Part shown: piece after piece, positions 36,769 to 47,241 of the stretch
How the letters are laid out: each line of letters opens with the position of its first letter
How positions within the stretch are numbered: the stretch's first letter is position 1
NCBI GenBank assembly: GCA_017979445.1
Contig: CM030714.1
Coordinates: forward strand, 39,754,308-39,818,307
Source: Akebia trifoliata
Taxonomy: Eukaryota; Streptophyta; Magnoliopsida; Ranunculales; Lardizabalaceae
Direction of reading: 5' to 3'
Length of the DNA stretch: 64,000 nucleotides
Translations under genes and position numbers: made by a program
The notes under the pieces: model-generated
Told to the model about the DNA's origin: nothing
What the model saw: the letters and a program-made list of their open reading frames with translations, nothing else
Databases searched by the model: none

Positions 36769-36770
<2 letters not shown>
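36380..36770 (+). mobile_element. TDH-18, class C
   Basis: Left GGGGGGGCGGTTCATGGGAC, right GTCCCTTGATCCGTTCC; followed by (TA)n to 36801, the far edge of the first cluster. Confidence 0.8.
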
Positions 36771-36801
<31 letters not shown>

Positions 36802-36805
<4 letters not shown>

Positions 36806-37518
36806 GCAGAAAAAAAAAATAAATAAAATAGGAGATTCTCAACAAAAATAAAATTGAGAGAGTGAAGAGAGAGGTTTAGATGCGAGTCCGACTTTAAAGC
36901 AGATAGCTTGCTTCAAATTTTGAAGAAACCTCCTCATTACAAGACATTTGGCGTTTTGAATTCATTTCACATCCCCACATTTCTATCAAAATTTAAAATA
37001 CCTCCTTAAAATGCCACGTGTAATCGAATGGAGAGGTTTTCTTAATAATTTTGAAGCAGTCTACAAGCTTCAAAAAGAATTTCAAATAGGATTTAACGAA
37101 GTTCCTACAATGTTATGACTCAAATTACCTCATTATTCAACCTTGCCATGATTGCTTTCGTTGCATAAGCACATTTCAATTTTGAATCATTATTGTCAGT
37201 GAGAGAAGATCTCTAGGACCTAACACATTTTTACTCAGTAAGCATCACACTTCTACACACACGTGCACTTTTACATTAGTCAGGGAGAATTTTCTAAAAT
37301 TCGAAGATCTGACATCGTCAGTGAGAGTTCAAGCTCGAGGACCTGACAACCTTTTAGTTTGGGGAGAGTTTTACGCTCAAGGATCCGAACACCCTGACGA
37401 ATTGCTGAATCAGGCTGCAAAATGAACTGTTACTAGCTTTGGCATTCATATATCGCACTATCTACCAAAATAGATTTGTTATCTAGTTTGCTTCAACCCT
37501 CTACCAAAGAGGGGCATC
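36802..37518 (+). mobile_element. 3' internal end of a Tat-type element, with polypurine tract
   Basis: Non-coding sequence leading to AAAGAGGGG (37506-37514) and CATC directly before the LTR start at 37519. This is where a Tat polypurine tract should be, so this is the 3' end of an element whose 5' part is lost. Confidence 0.6.
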
Positions 37519-39259
37519 TGTAGACACCCCATTTTTGCATTCGCCCGATTAATCAACTCGTCAACCCGATCGCAACGATTCCCAATGATGGATGTTATTT
37601 CCATTATTTTATTTTGTTACCAGAAATGTTTCAAAAATCCGGATGAGGTATCTCGAATTGAAAAAACCTTAGAAACCACGCTACGCTAGGAAAATATGAC
37701 CCTGAAACATAGAAATCATCATCTTGCAGACCTAAAAAGAAGTTTCACGATAAAAATCACTAAAAAATTGATCAAATTATCAAAATACCCCTAACATCAA
37801 AACAACCATAGAGCCTACATTACGCTTATGAAAACTCTTTCGAATACATAAAATAATAAATCGAAACCAAATAAATCATTTCACCAATTTTAACAGAATT
37901 CGACAAAATTACGAAAATGCCCCTCATAAAGTTTACAACCATTTCACACGAAAAATTTCATAAATGACACAAATTAATATTTCCATTGAATTCCTTACGA
38001 AAAATCAATTCTAAAACATCGTGGAACATAAAAAACTGACTTAAAACGTGAAAAGTCCTCTCCGGGGGCAAAATAGTAATTTCATAATTAAAAATTTTGA
38101 AATTAATAAATAAAATATTAAATAATTAAAGTGAAACATTAATGAGATTAATTTAAAATTTTGAATTAAAAAATCGATCAATCGGGCTTTCAAATAAAAT
38201 TTTTGAGGATTCGTGAGATATTTCTTTAAAGATCCCTCCATTTGGGGGTCCAAAGAATTAAAGATATAATAAAGGGGGGTTCTCCAAAAAATTAAAGCCA
38301 ATCAAGCAAGACTGAAGTCAAGGTATTAAAGTCAATCAAGTGAGACTGAAGTCAAAATTAAAGTCAATTAAGCAAGACTGAATTCAAGATATTAAAAGTC
38401 AATCAATTAAGACTAAAGTCAAAATATTTAAAGTCAATCAAATAAGACCGAAAGTCATAATAGAGTTCTAATTAAATAATAACTCAATCTAATAGAGTTC
38501 TAACTAAAATACAATTCTACCTAAAACAATTCTAATTAAAACACAACTCTACCTAAAACAATTCTAACTAAAACACAACTCTAACTAAAAGAACTCTAAT
38601 TAAATACTAATTCTATCCAAATCAACCCTTAAAAAATTCTATAAATAGAGGTGCTCACACCCTATTTTAGTATCAAATCATAAACCCTAGGAGAAGTAGG
38701 TCCAAAAGCCCCCCTAGCCTCCCATAAACCCTAGTTTTGGAGTCCCAACTTCTTACTTAACATCCCTCCTTCGATTTTAACCTAAAAAATACATAAAAGC
38801 CCTTCAAAAACACTTCAAAATCCATTAACAAACTTGAAGAATTTAGATCCAAGAAAGAAGAGATACCTTGCTTCGGAGATCGGAAATCAAATCTGGAGAC
38901 AGAACAAAGCAAGAAGTACGGTACAAGGAGCAATTTTTGTCGGATCTGAGGGAACAAAGTCTTTGCTATCGGAAAGGTATAACTTTTTATTTTTTTATTT
39001 TTTTATTATCTAAGTTTTTTTTAGCAATGTAACATATTTGGGAAGTTAGTAGAGACCAGCTTTGGCCGGGCGGGGTTGGTGTCTAACACCTTCCAACCCC
39101 GTAACATGATCCCCGAATTCAATTTTTTCTGTTCTAGATTAGTCCTTTATCTGTTTAAAGTCATTGATCGGTTCCTAGACCGTAATAACTAGGTGGCGAC
39201 TCCCAAACCTCAAGGGTCAAAAGCCGATCCACGCACCCCGCGGATCGAGGGCGCTTCCA
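37519..39259 (+). mobile_element. 3' LTR of a Tat-type gypsy element (about 1.74 kb)
   Basis: Starts TGTAGACACCCCATTTTTGC after the polypurine tract, ends GGGCGCTTCCA. Shares CCGGGCGGGGTTGGTGTC, CTAACACC and TAGGTGGCGACTCCC with the LTR ending at 4769. Two internal tandem arrays: ~37-bp units (ATTAAAGTCAATCAAG...GACTGAAGTCA) at 38291-38460 and units with CTAACTAAAACACAACTCTA at 38463-38630. Confidence 0.7.
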
Positions 39260-39261
39260 GT

Positions 39262-42163
39262 ATGTTTTTCAATTAAAAATATATTATTTCTAATTTATAA
39301 TTTATGAAATATCTAAATTAAAAATTTATTAATATGTGTTTTCCCAAAATAGAAGATTATGAAATTCCCATATTAGAAAGTTCTAAAAATGATTTTCCAA
39401 AATAGCAATTATAAATATAAAATCTTTCAAATTGAAAAATTACGAACACATGATAACTGAACAAATCGGCAAACTTCAATGTCGCACAAAGCCACCAAGT
39501 ACATGAATCTCAAAATTGATGAAAATCAATAACATGTAAAATTACCAAATCAGGAAAACATTAGCATACATGAATCTCACAATTGGCCAAAATCAATATC
39601 ATATAAAATTATTAAATCCAAAAAATATGAGCATACACAAATCTCGAAATTGGCAAAATTCAAAATCATGTAAAATTATTAAATCAAGACAATACACATG
39701 TTAACAAATTCATGAATTAGAGATTCACACTTGTCAAATTTCTAAGTTGAGAACCTCATGAACACATAGCAAATCAATGAGTCGAGAATTCATATACATA
39801 AAAATTTTGAATCAAAACATTATGAATACGTGGCAAATTGACGAATAAAAAAACTCATATTTATATGAAATTTTAAAATCAAAATTTTTAGGGACACGTG
39901 GCAAATCAATGAATCACCCCATTCATACATATATGCAAAAATTTTGAATAAAAAATTACTAACGCATGGCAAATCAACGAATAAAAAATTCATACATACA
40001 TATAAAATTCTTTAATCTAAAAGCTAAAAATATTTGAGTTATGAACACATTAACGAATGCCGGACAATTGACACAAAATACACAACAAGAAAAGGAGGAG
40101 AAAGAAAAAATAAAACTAAATAAATAAACAAAAATAAACCAAGCTTACCTCCATGATAGAATGGCAACCGAGTATTGTTTCTTTAGATATGACTCGACAG
40201 ACTTGCGAGTACTTTGGTAGTCACGGATAGAATTGAGATTACAGCTGTTCGACCGTTTCAAAAAAGCCAAAAAAATCTAGTTGACGCTGTCGCTATTTGG
40301 TTCTTAACAGAAGGGGATATCAAAGAAGACAGTGTTGGTTGCTGTGTTCGAGAGAGACTGAACAAAATAATGATGACACCGTTGTTGTTGAATAGAGGAA
40401 GAACACAAGAGCGGAGCTGTTACGATGTGTAGGAGGCTGAGAAGTGAGAATGGTTGAGGAAGGAAGTTGTACGTTGCTTAAGAAATGACAAGTAAGTTGC
40501 TCATCTCTCTTCTTCTCCCTTCTCTTTCTTCCTTTTCTTTTTTTTTTTTTTTGGTTCTTTTTTCCCTTGTTGTCCAGAATAGAGAAAGCGAGTTGAACAA
40601 GAGGAAAACATGAGGAAGAGAGCCCGCTGGGGCGTAAGAGCAGAGAGACGATCCTCTTCTTTTAAAATGTGGGTCCACGATGGAGAGGAGAAGCTCTCTT
40701 CTTTGAAAATGGGGTGCCTGCGATGGAGAAAAGAAGCTTTCTTCTTTTAAAACTTGGTGAGAGGGAGAGATAGGAAAGAAGGAGACGTTCAGCTAGCCAA
40801 AAGAGGGAAGAGCAGAGAGAGGGAGCAGATCGTGAAAGAGGTATTGCAGCAGGTAGAGGGATAACATTCAGCCACCTAGTTGCTTCTGCGAGAGAGAGGC
40901 GTGGAGAGATACCAGCTAGAGAGAACCTGAGGAAGAGCAACCTCTCTGTGAGAGCTGTGTTGCTATGAAAGAAGAAGTCATTCTCTTTAAAACATGGGGA
41001 GAGGGAAAAAGCACGTGAAGAAGAGAGAGTTTTTATAAACAAAACTTTCTTTCAATTTTTTCCTTCTTTCTAATTTTCCACGTTTCTTTTAAAAGGAATA
41101 AGAGTAGAGATCCCATGTTACCTTCACTTTGGTAGTCCTTCATCAATTGGGTGCATGATTGGTTAATTGTTATCTTTTCGATTTTTACATGATTGTTTTG
41201 ATTTTAATTCCAATTTTATGGGTCAATTAATTTTTAATTTGAAATTATTATTGGTTGATTAAATTTTATTAGAGTTTAGATTTTTAATTTGATTAAATTT
41301 TAATTTATCTATTGATTAACTCTTAATTTGCATTTTTAAGTGGATTTCGATGAAATTTTGATTTAAATTTTTAATTTATATTGAGTTTTAATTGATTAAA
41401 TTTTTGTTTGGTTTTGATGATATTTTGATTTAAATTTGAATTTGATGTTTAGTTTGAATTTAATTTTGATTTTGATTTTTAATTTAAATTTGATTTTGAT
41501 TAGATTGAATTTTTAATTTGATTTTGATTTTAATTAGATTGGATTTTTAATTTGATTTTGAGTTTTTATTTGATTTTGATTAGATTGAATTTTTAATTTG
41601 ATTTCGAATTTCAATTTTTTTTTTTTTTTAATCTTTTTATCATGTTTTCCTAAGAATCAAGATCTCTAGATCAAAGTTGGACATTGAGGGGCATTTCAAT
41701 CATTTTTGTGGTTACTCATAATTTCTTTGTTTTCGTCGATTTTGGTCTCATTAGACTTGAAATCATATTTTGAGTGCAATGGAGGTACTTTCAAGATTTT
41801 TTATAAGTCTAAAATTCATGAGAGGTTTTTTCATCATTTTGGTGATTTTTGCAAATTTTTACGAATTTTGGCATGAGGTTTCTTTCAATCCCAACGTGAT
41901 TATTTCTAAATTTCAAGATTGTATTTTCCTAGCATAGCGAGGTCTCTAAGTTATTGAACTATATAGCGAACCTAAACGTACGTGCTTACTAAATTGGGTG
42001 TATGTCGAGTTTTAACGAGTAGGAGAGATCAAAGGACTAGAAACGAGAGAAATCAATGACAGTATTCATAAGCCTTCGAGTTTTTTGTGTTTATCATTAG
42101 GAATTCACTGCAACCGGGTGACGAATTGTCGAATTAGGCAGATACAAAAATGGGGTGTCTACA
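39262..42163 (-). mobile_element. Tat-type LTR in inverse orientation, 3' end missing
   Basis: Minus-strand reading from 42163 starts TGTAGACACCCCATTTTTG, then GTCACCCGGTTGCAGTGA, GAAATAATCACGTTGGG and CTCCATTGCACTCAAAATA, all matching the LTR that starts at 1688. It stops near 39262 against the 3' end of the plus-strand LTR, lacking the GGTGGCGACTCC end block. A degenerate TTTGATTTTGATTAGATTG repeat fills 41200-41630. No internal region is seen on its own side. Confidence 0.65.
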
Positions 42164-42690
42164 ATATCTAAATATACATTTTTCACCCCTTTTAAGCTTT
42201 GGTTTTGGTCTCCTATTTATGGAGATCATATTAGGGTTTCTAGAGTTCGAAAACCTTCCGTAAACAAAATAACTTCAAAATCCTACTTTAATACGAAGTA
42301 TTTGTAATTGCCAAGCTCTTGCACAAATCTCAAGGAATTATTCATCGATACCACCGTGCCACCCAAGTTGACCAATGTATCACGATCCATGTGGGCCTAA
42401 TGGGCTTGCATTTTGGTCATTAGTCTTATTTTATATCTTGAATCGTAGTGGAATATTTGAATTTTTCTGATTTGCCTAGAAACTTTGGGACTTTCTCATG
42501 TTACACATAAATAATCACAATTAGGTTCGAAATACATAATTTAATGGAAATCAATAATAAATATGAACTAACAATGAATTATATATAATTAGAGGATTTA
42601 ATATATAATTTATCCGTAAAGTCTATGTAATTAAGGTTCTAAAAACCAATTTCTAAACCCTTATTAGGAACCTAGAAGTTTTTATAGAAA
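42164..42690. other. Unassigned AT-rich sequence
   Basis: No gene or repeat recognised between the inverse LTR and the terpene synthase pseudogene. Confidence 0.3.
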
Positions 42691-43119
42691 GACTTAAGTT
42701 CTCTTGAAATATTGGTAAGTATCCTGAGCTATACCACTTGGCTTCTTCAAAGTAAGCTCTAATCAAACTTTTCATCTAATATTAATGAAACCAAACCAAT
42801 ATCTTGTTATAAAGCTATAACTATAATATTTTTAATGAAAATTTAATAAGAAAAATGTCTATTATATGTTAAACATGATAAAACAGTCGAGTTAGAATTA
42901 TATTTGCCATACTGCTTCTTTTGCGTAATACACACAATACAATCTTCCTTCCTTTATCATCTCTTCTTCAAGTTCTTTGAGGACTTCTAGTAATGCTAGA
43001 TAGCACACAAACATGTATTCTGGTAGCTTATCTAAGGCCAAGACATCCCACCTAAAGAATTTCATTGGTTAGTTATTTAAGAAGGATACAATGAAATAAA
43101 GGTATATAGTTCTGGAGCT

Positions 43120-44638
43120 TGAATGGAAAAACACATAGAAAACAAAACTGAACTTGAACACAACAATTTAATGTAGTTCTACAGTTTGCTTACATCCACA
43201 GAAGGAGAATGAGAAGGGTTTTACTCATTTGTACTAAGGATGAGCCCGTCAAACTATATAGAGGCGTATATCACGTTATCTTGGAAAATACCCAGCCAAG
43301 AGGAATTCTAATCTGATAATGATTCTAACTAATTTAGATAGATACAAACTCCACAATTTTAGGGACAACTCATGATCGCACGAGTAAGAGAGATCTTCTA
43401 TTCTCTATCAACACTCCCCCTCAAGTTGGGGTGAAGATATCAGTCAAGCTCAACTTGAACAAGATAGCTCGAAACCTTGTTGAAGATAATCCTTTGGTGA
43501 AAACATCCGCTAATTGTTGATTACTTTGAATGTATGGTGTACGAATAATTCCAGCTTGAATCTTTTCTCGTAGAAAATGACAATCGACTTCAATGTGCTT
43601 AGTTCGTTCATGAAAAACATGATTTGAGTCTATGTGAATAGAGGTTTGATTATCACAAAACATATCAGTAGGTTGAGGTGAAGAAAATCCCAAATCTTGC
43701 AAGAGAGCTCAAAGCCAAATTATCTTACTGGACAAGGACACCATGGTGCAGCATTCTGCTTTGGCACTTGAATGAGTAACAACATCTTGTTTATTTATTT
43801 TCCAAGTAACTATGTTGCCTCCAACGGATATACAATATCCAGTTGTAGATCGAAGGTCAACTGGATTTCCTGCCTAATCTGCATCGGTATAGCCAATTAT
43901 TTCAGTATGACCATGCTTCTCCATACAAATGCCCCGTTCTAGAGAACCCTTTAAATACTGGAGAATGCGAATGACAACATTCATATGATTAGTTCTTAGA
44001 GCATGCATAAACTGACTGACTATGCTAATGGCATAAGTAATGTCAGGACGAGTGATGGTGAAATAGATTAGACGACCTACCAAACGTTGATAGTGACAGA
44101 TGTTAGATAAATGTTTACCATCCAAACCAAGTCTACCACTACCATCCGTAGGAGTTTCTGTAGGCTTGAACCCAAGTTTGCCAGTTTCTTGTAATAGGTC
44201 TAAAACATGTTTCCTCTGATTTAGAAATACTCCCTTTTTTGAGTGAGCGAGTTCAATTCCAAAAAAATATTTCAATATGCCCAAATCTTTGATGGAAAAT
44301 TGGTTATGTAGAAGAATTTTAAGTTTTGCACTTGCATATACCATGAAGGGAAAAGCACATAGAAAACAGATCTGAACTTGAACACAGCAATTTAACGTGG
44401 TTTGATAGTTTGCCTACATCCACGAGAGGAGAATAAGAGAGGGTTTTTACTCATAGGTGCTCAAGGAAGAGCCAGTCAAAATATATAGAGGTGTACATCA
44501 TGTTATCTTGGAAAATCCAATCAAGAAGAATTCTAATCCAAGAAGGATTCTAACTATTTGAGATAGATACAAACTCCACAATTTTAGGGACAGCTCATGA
44601 TCCCACGAGTAAGAGAGGTCTTCTATTCTCCGTCAATA
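43120..44638 (-). mobile_element. Internally deleted copia element (1519 bp) in the terpene synthase pseudogene
   Basis: LTRs 43120-43413 and 44344-44638 (294 and 295 bp), perfect target duplication GAGCT (43115-43119, 44639-44643), polypurine tract GGGGGAG before the 3' LTR. The internal part holds only the end of RT and RNase H. After the 5' LTR only TGGTAT of the primer site remains and runs straight into RT sequence, so gag, protease, integrase and most of RT were lost in one deletion. Confidence 0.92.
43421..44343 (-). pseudogene. Copia RT C-terminus and RNase H
   Basis: FSIKDLGILKYFFGIELAHS and GRLIYFTITRPDITYAIS (44344-43874) then DNQTSIHIDSNHVFHERTKH and QQLADVFTKGLS (43702-43421). 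A stop lies between the parts. Confidence 0.88.
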
Positions 44639-44997
44639 GAGCTCATCATTTCAGATTTTTCTTGAATAGAAAATAATAGTAACGCATCTACAACCTTTCA
44701 ATTGCATCAGTAAATAATTGAAGTTCTTATAAAGTGCCATATACATCGTAAATATCATCTATCACAGATGTAACTGAGATTATTTTGGTCATAAGCATTC
44801 TACCCTTTCAGTATTGTGGTTCAAAATAAACCCCCAATATCTAAATGCAGCACTCCACCAATCTATCTCTATCAAATGGTAGCTTTGATTTAAAATCAAC
44901 ATCCTTCCACCACCTATATATGATGTAAGCAAATTTTATTGAACCCAGCATCACACATCAAAAATTAATGAGAAGTGAAAAATAAGGCATTTGTGTG

Positions 44998-45010
44998 TGT
45001 GTGTGTGTGT
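44998..45010. repeat. (GT)n microsatellite
   Basis: Short GT run next to the terpene synthase pseudogene exon 4. Confidence 0.8.
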
Positions 45011-45065
45011 TGTAATCGACACTTTCCAAGGAGGCTTCTCTGTGAAAGAAGCTAAAGCGATTAAT

Positions 45066-46890
45066 CATAAAGGAACTTTTTTTTTCATTGATAAGCTGGG
45101 GTTGAAGGGACCCCTCCCTGAAACAAATCAACGAGAGTAATTTCAGTATAAGTCCTCAATCAAGATTCTCGTTAACTCCTGAGGTATGAAAGAAGCATCC
45201 CAAGTTACAATAAAACCCTCTCCAAAGAAACCCAACTTTGCTAAAACGTCCGCTGCTCTATTAGCTTCTCTCCAAAAATATTCAAACTACATGTTATGAA
45301 AGTAGAAGCCAGCATTTGAATCTCCTTGACCAGATCGAAGTATTTTCATGAACTCTCTATCTCTTTTTTAATGCATTTGATTGAATAAAGAGAATCTGAA
45401 GATAATAGAATCTGAGCATTCCCCTTTTGGTCAGCAAATTTCATTGCATAAATAATAAAATTAAGCTCTATTATGATGATATCTTTCTCCTTGGAACTGC
45501 CCCAGCCTGCAAACACTTGCTTTCGGACATTTCCAAAAAAAATGCTTCACTTTCGGTGCTGCAAGAATACATGTGCAGCCCCAATCCTTAAAAAAAAAAA
45601 AAGACGTTGATCCATTCTTGTCATCATCAATAACTTACCATCAAGCACATGTCAGCAACTTAGATATCGATTGTCTTGGAAAAGTTAGTCCTTGGATAGC
45701 TTGAATCTCATCCATAAAAGAACCCACACTCATCCGTATCACTCCAAACCTTTGTAAACACAATGACCAAATCCTGTTACTAAACTCACATTGAAAGAAA
45801 ACATGATCCATAGTTTCCATTGCCCTTTACAAAGGCTACAACGTGAAACTAAGTGGAAACCACGTTTTTAGAGATTATCAATGGTCGAAATTCTACTTTT
45901 CGCCACAAGCCATGAAATAAAAGAATATCTTGGAACCAACGGCTTGTTCCAATCTGTCGTACACCAAGATAGAATCGGTTTTTCACCGCTAATAGCTGCA
46001 TATGTGCTTTTGGACGAGAATTTGCCATTCGAAGTAACTGTCCAAATAAACCTATCCCCCACCAAACCTCTTGGAATGCATTGATTTCCCACCAATTCAC
46101 AGATTTCTGCCATTCTATCATTATGTAGGTCCCCTAGAGTCCATTTATTATGAACAACAAATTCACTCACCTTTGCCTCCATATGACTATCGAATTGATC
46201 ATTGATTCGATTGCCATATCTTGCCACCAAACTCTCTCTCTATCCATGGGTCCATCCACATCCGAGTAGTGTGTCCATTCCCCAATAAAATATGAGCATG
46301 TTGAAGAAAGGTATCCCTTGCTTTTAATATGCCTCTCTACGCCCAAGAAGCGTTTTGGGCAGCTTGGCATTGCCAAAAATCATTAGCTCCCACATACCTT
46401 TGTCTCATCCAATGTGATCATAATGTATTATTTTCCACCAAATTTGAAAATCATTTAATCAACCCTACTTTATTCACATCCCTCAGATTTCGAATGCCAA
46501 GACCTTCCGCTTTAATTGGATTGTAAACACGGCTCCATTGGACAACATGAGACATTTTAACCAAGGAAGGCCCTCCCCAAAGAAAATTATTGAGGACTGA
46601 ATCAATTTTCTTTATAACACTAACCGGTATGTTAAAAGAAGCTGACCAATAAATATTGAAAATAGACAAAACCGATTTAATGAGTTATAATCTACCCACA
46701 GACTAAAGAAACCGTGACTTCCAACCTTCAACCCTTTTATAAACTTGATCAATCAAGGGTTGACATAATGAATGGGTCAACCTAGAAGAAAATAACGGCA
46801 ACCCAATATATTTAACTGGAAGTGATCCGTCAGAAAAACCACAAATTTTCAAGTATCTAGCTTGGTTAGACACAACTCACTAAAAATTTC
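45066..46890 (-). mobile_element. 5'-truncated L1-like LINE
   Basis: From the 5' side: SLPVKYIGLPLFSSRLTHSL (about 46800), FNIYWSASFNIPVSVIKKID and NNFLWGGPSL (46669-46451), zf-RVT pieces with WNKPLVPRYSFISWLVAKSR (46230-45868), RNase H pieces with SSDSLYSIKCIKKEIESS (about 45400) and ANRAADVLAKLGFFGE (about 45250), and a poly(A) end seen as a T-run at 45069-45077. Frames are broken. The RT core is missing because of the 5' truncation usual for LINEs. Confidence 0.82.
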
Positions 46891-47241
46891 AAAAAATAGA
46901 TTAAGAATGTGGCGAATAGAAGAAATTGAGGACTCTAAAGTAAGAAACCACATTCTAATGATGACGGGACTCAAAGACACCATGTGTGTTCCAATCCACC
47001 CTGCCCCATGATTGAAGGGCACATTAATGCATGCCCAACATTATAGAGAATGAGGATCTTATACAAGAAAAGGACCTCTCTAACCATTATTCAAAGACTT
47101 CATTTTATAATAGAAATTCTACAGGAGAATGTTCTTATTAGGAATCAAACATGAATAGAAACATTTTTATTTTTATTTTTTAATGGGCCCCTCCTAGAAA
47201 AACACTACCAACGAGTGTAGTTACAAATCCAACTTATTCCT
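46891..47241. other. Downstream region of the terpene synthase gene
   Basis: No coding content recognised; includes the 3' UTR. A T-rich stretch at 47164-47185 followed by GGGCCCCTCCTAG resembles a LINE 3' tail but is too short to call. Confidence 0.3.

Larger units (their letters stand above)
42700..44913 (-). pseudogene. Terpene synthase pseudogene (exons 4, 5 and start of 6)
   Basis: Paralogue of the gene at 47-55 kb. Exon 4 equals 44695-44913 (219 bp, same length as the intact gene), encoding [15 protein letters not shown] and [12 protein letters not shown] but with three in-frame stops. Exon 5 equals 42913-43051 (139 bp, same length), open, with LPEYM and [10 protein letters not shown]. 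Exon 6 starts at 42775 with SLIRAYFEEAKWYSSGYLP and breaks off near 42700. A copia derivative sits in the intron between exons 5 and 4. Exons 1-3 and 7 are missing; a LINE follows on the 5' side. The conserved exon lengths show it came from duplication of genomic DNA, not from a processed copy. Confidence 0.88.

Noticed and set aside
30321..36770. The regularly spaced repeats as a CRISPR-like array
   Set aside because: Plant nuclear context; the repeats are palindromic elements of 220-410 bp separated by TA runs, with no short repeat/unique spacer pattern.
40214..41042. Open frames at 40214-40432 (plus) and 40662-41042 (minus)
   Set aside because: Both lie in the purine-rich interior of the inverse Tat LTR; composition alone explains them.
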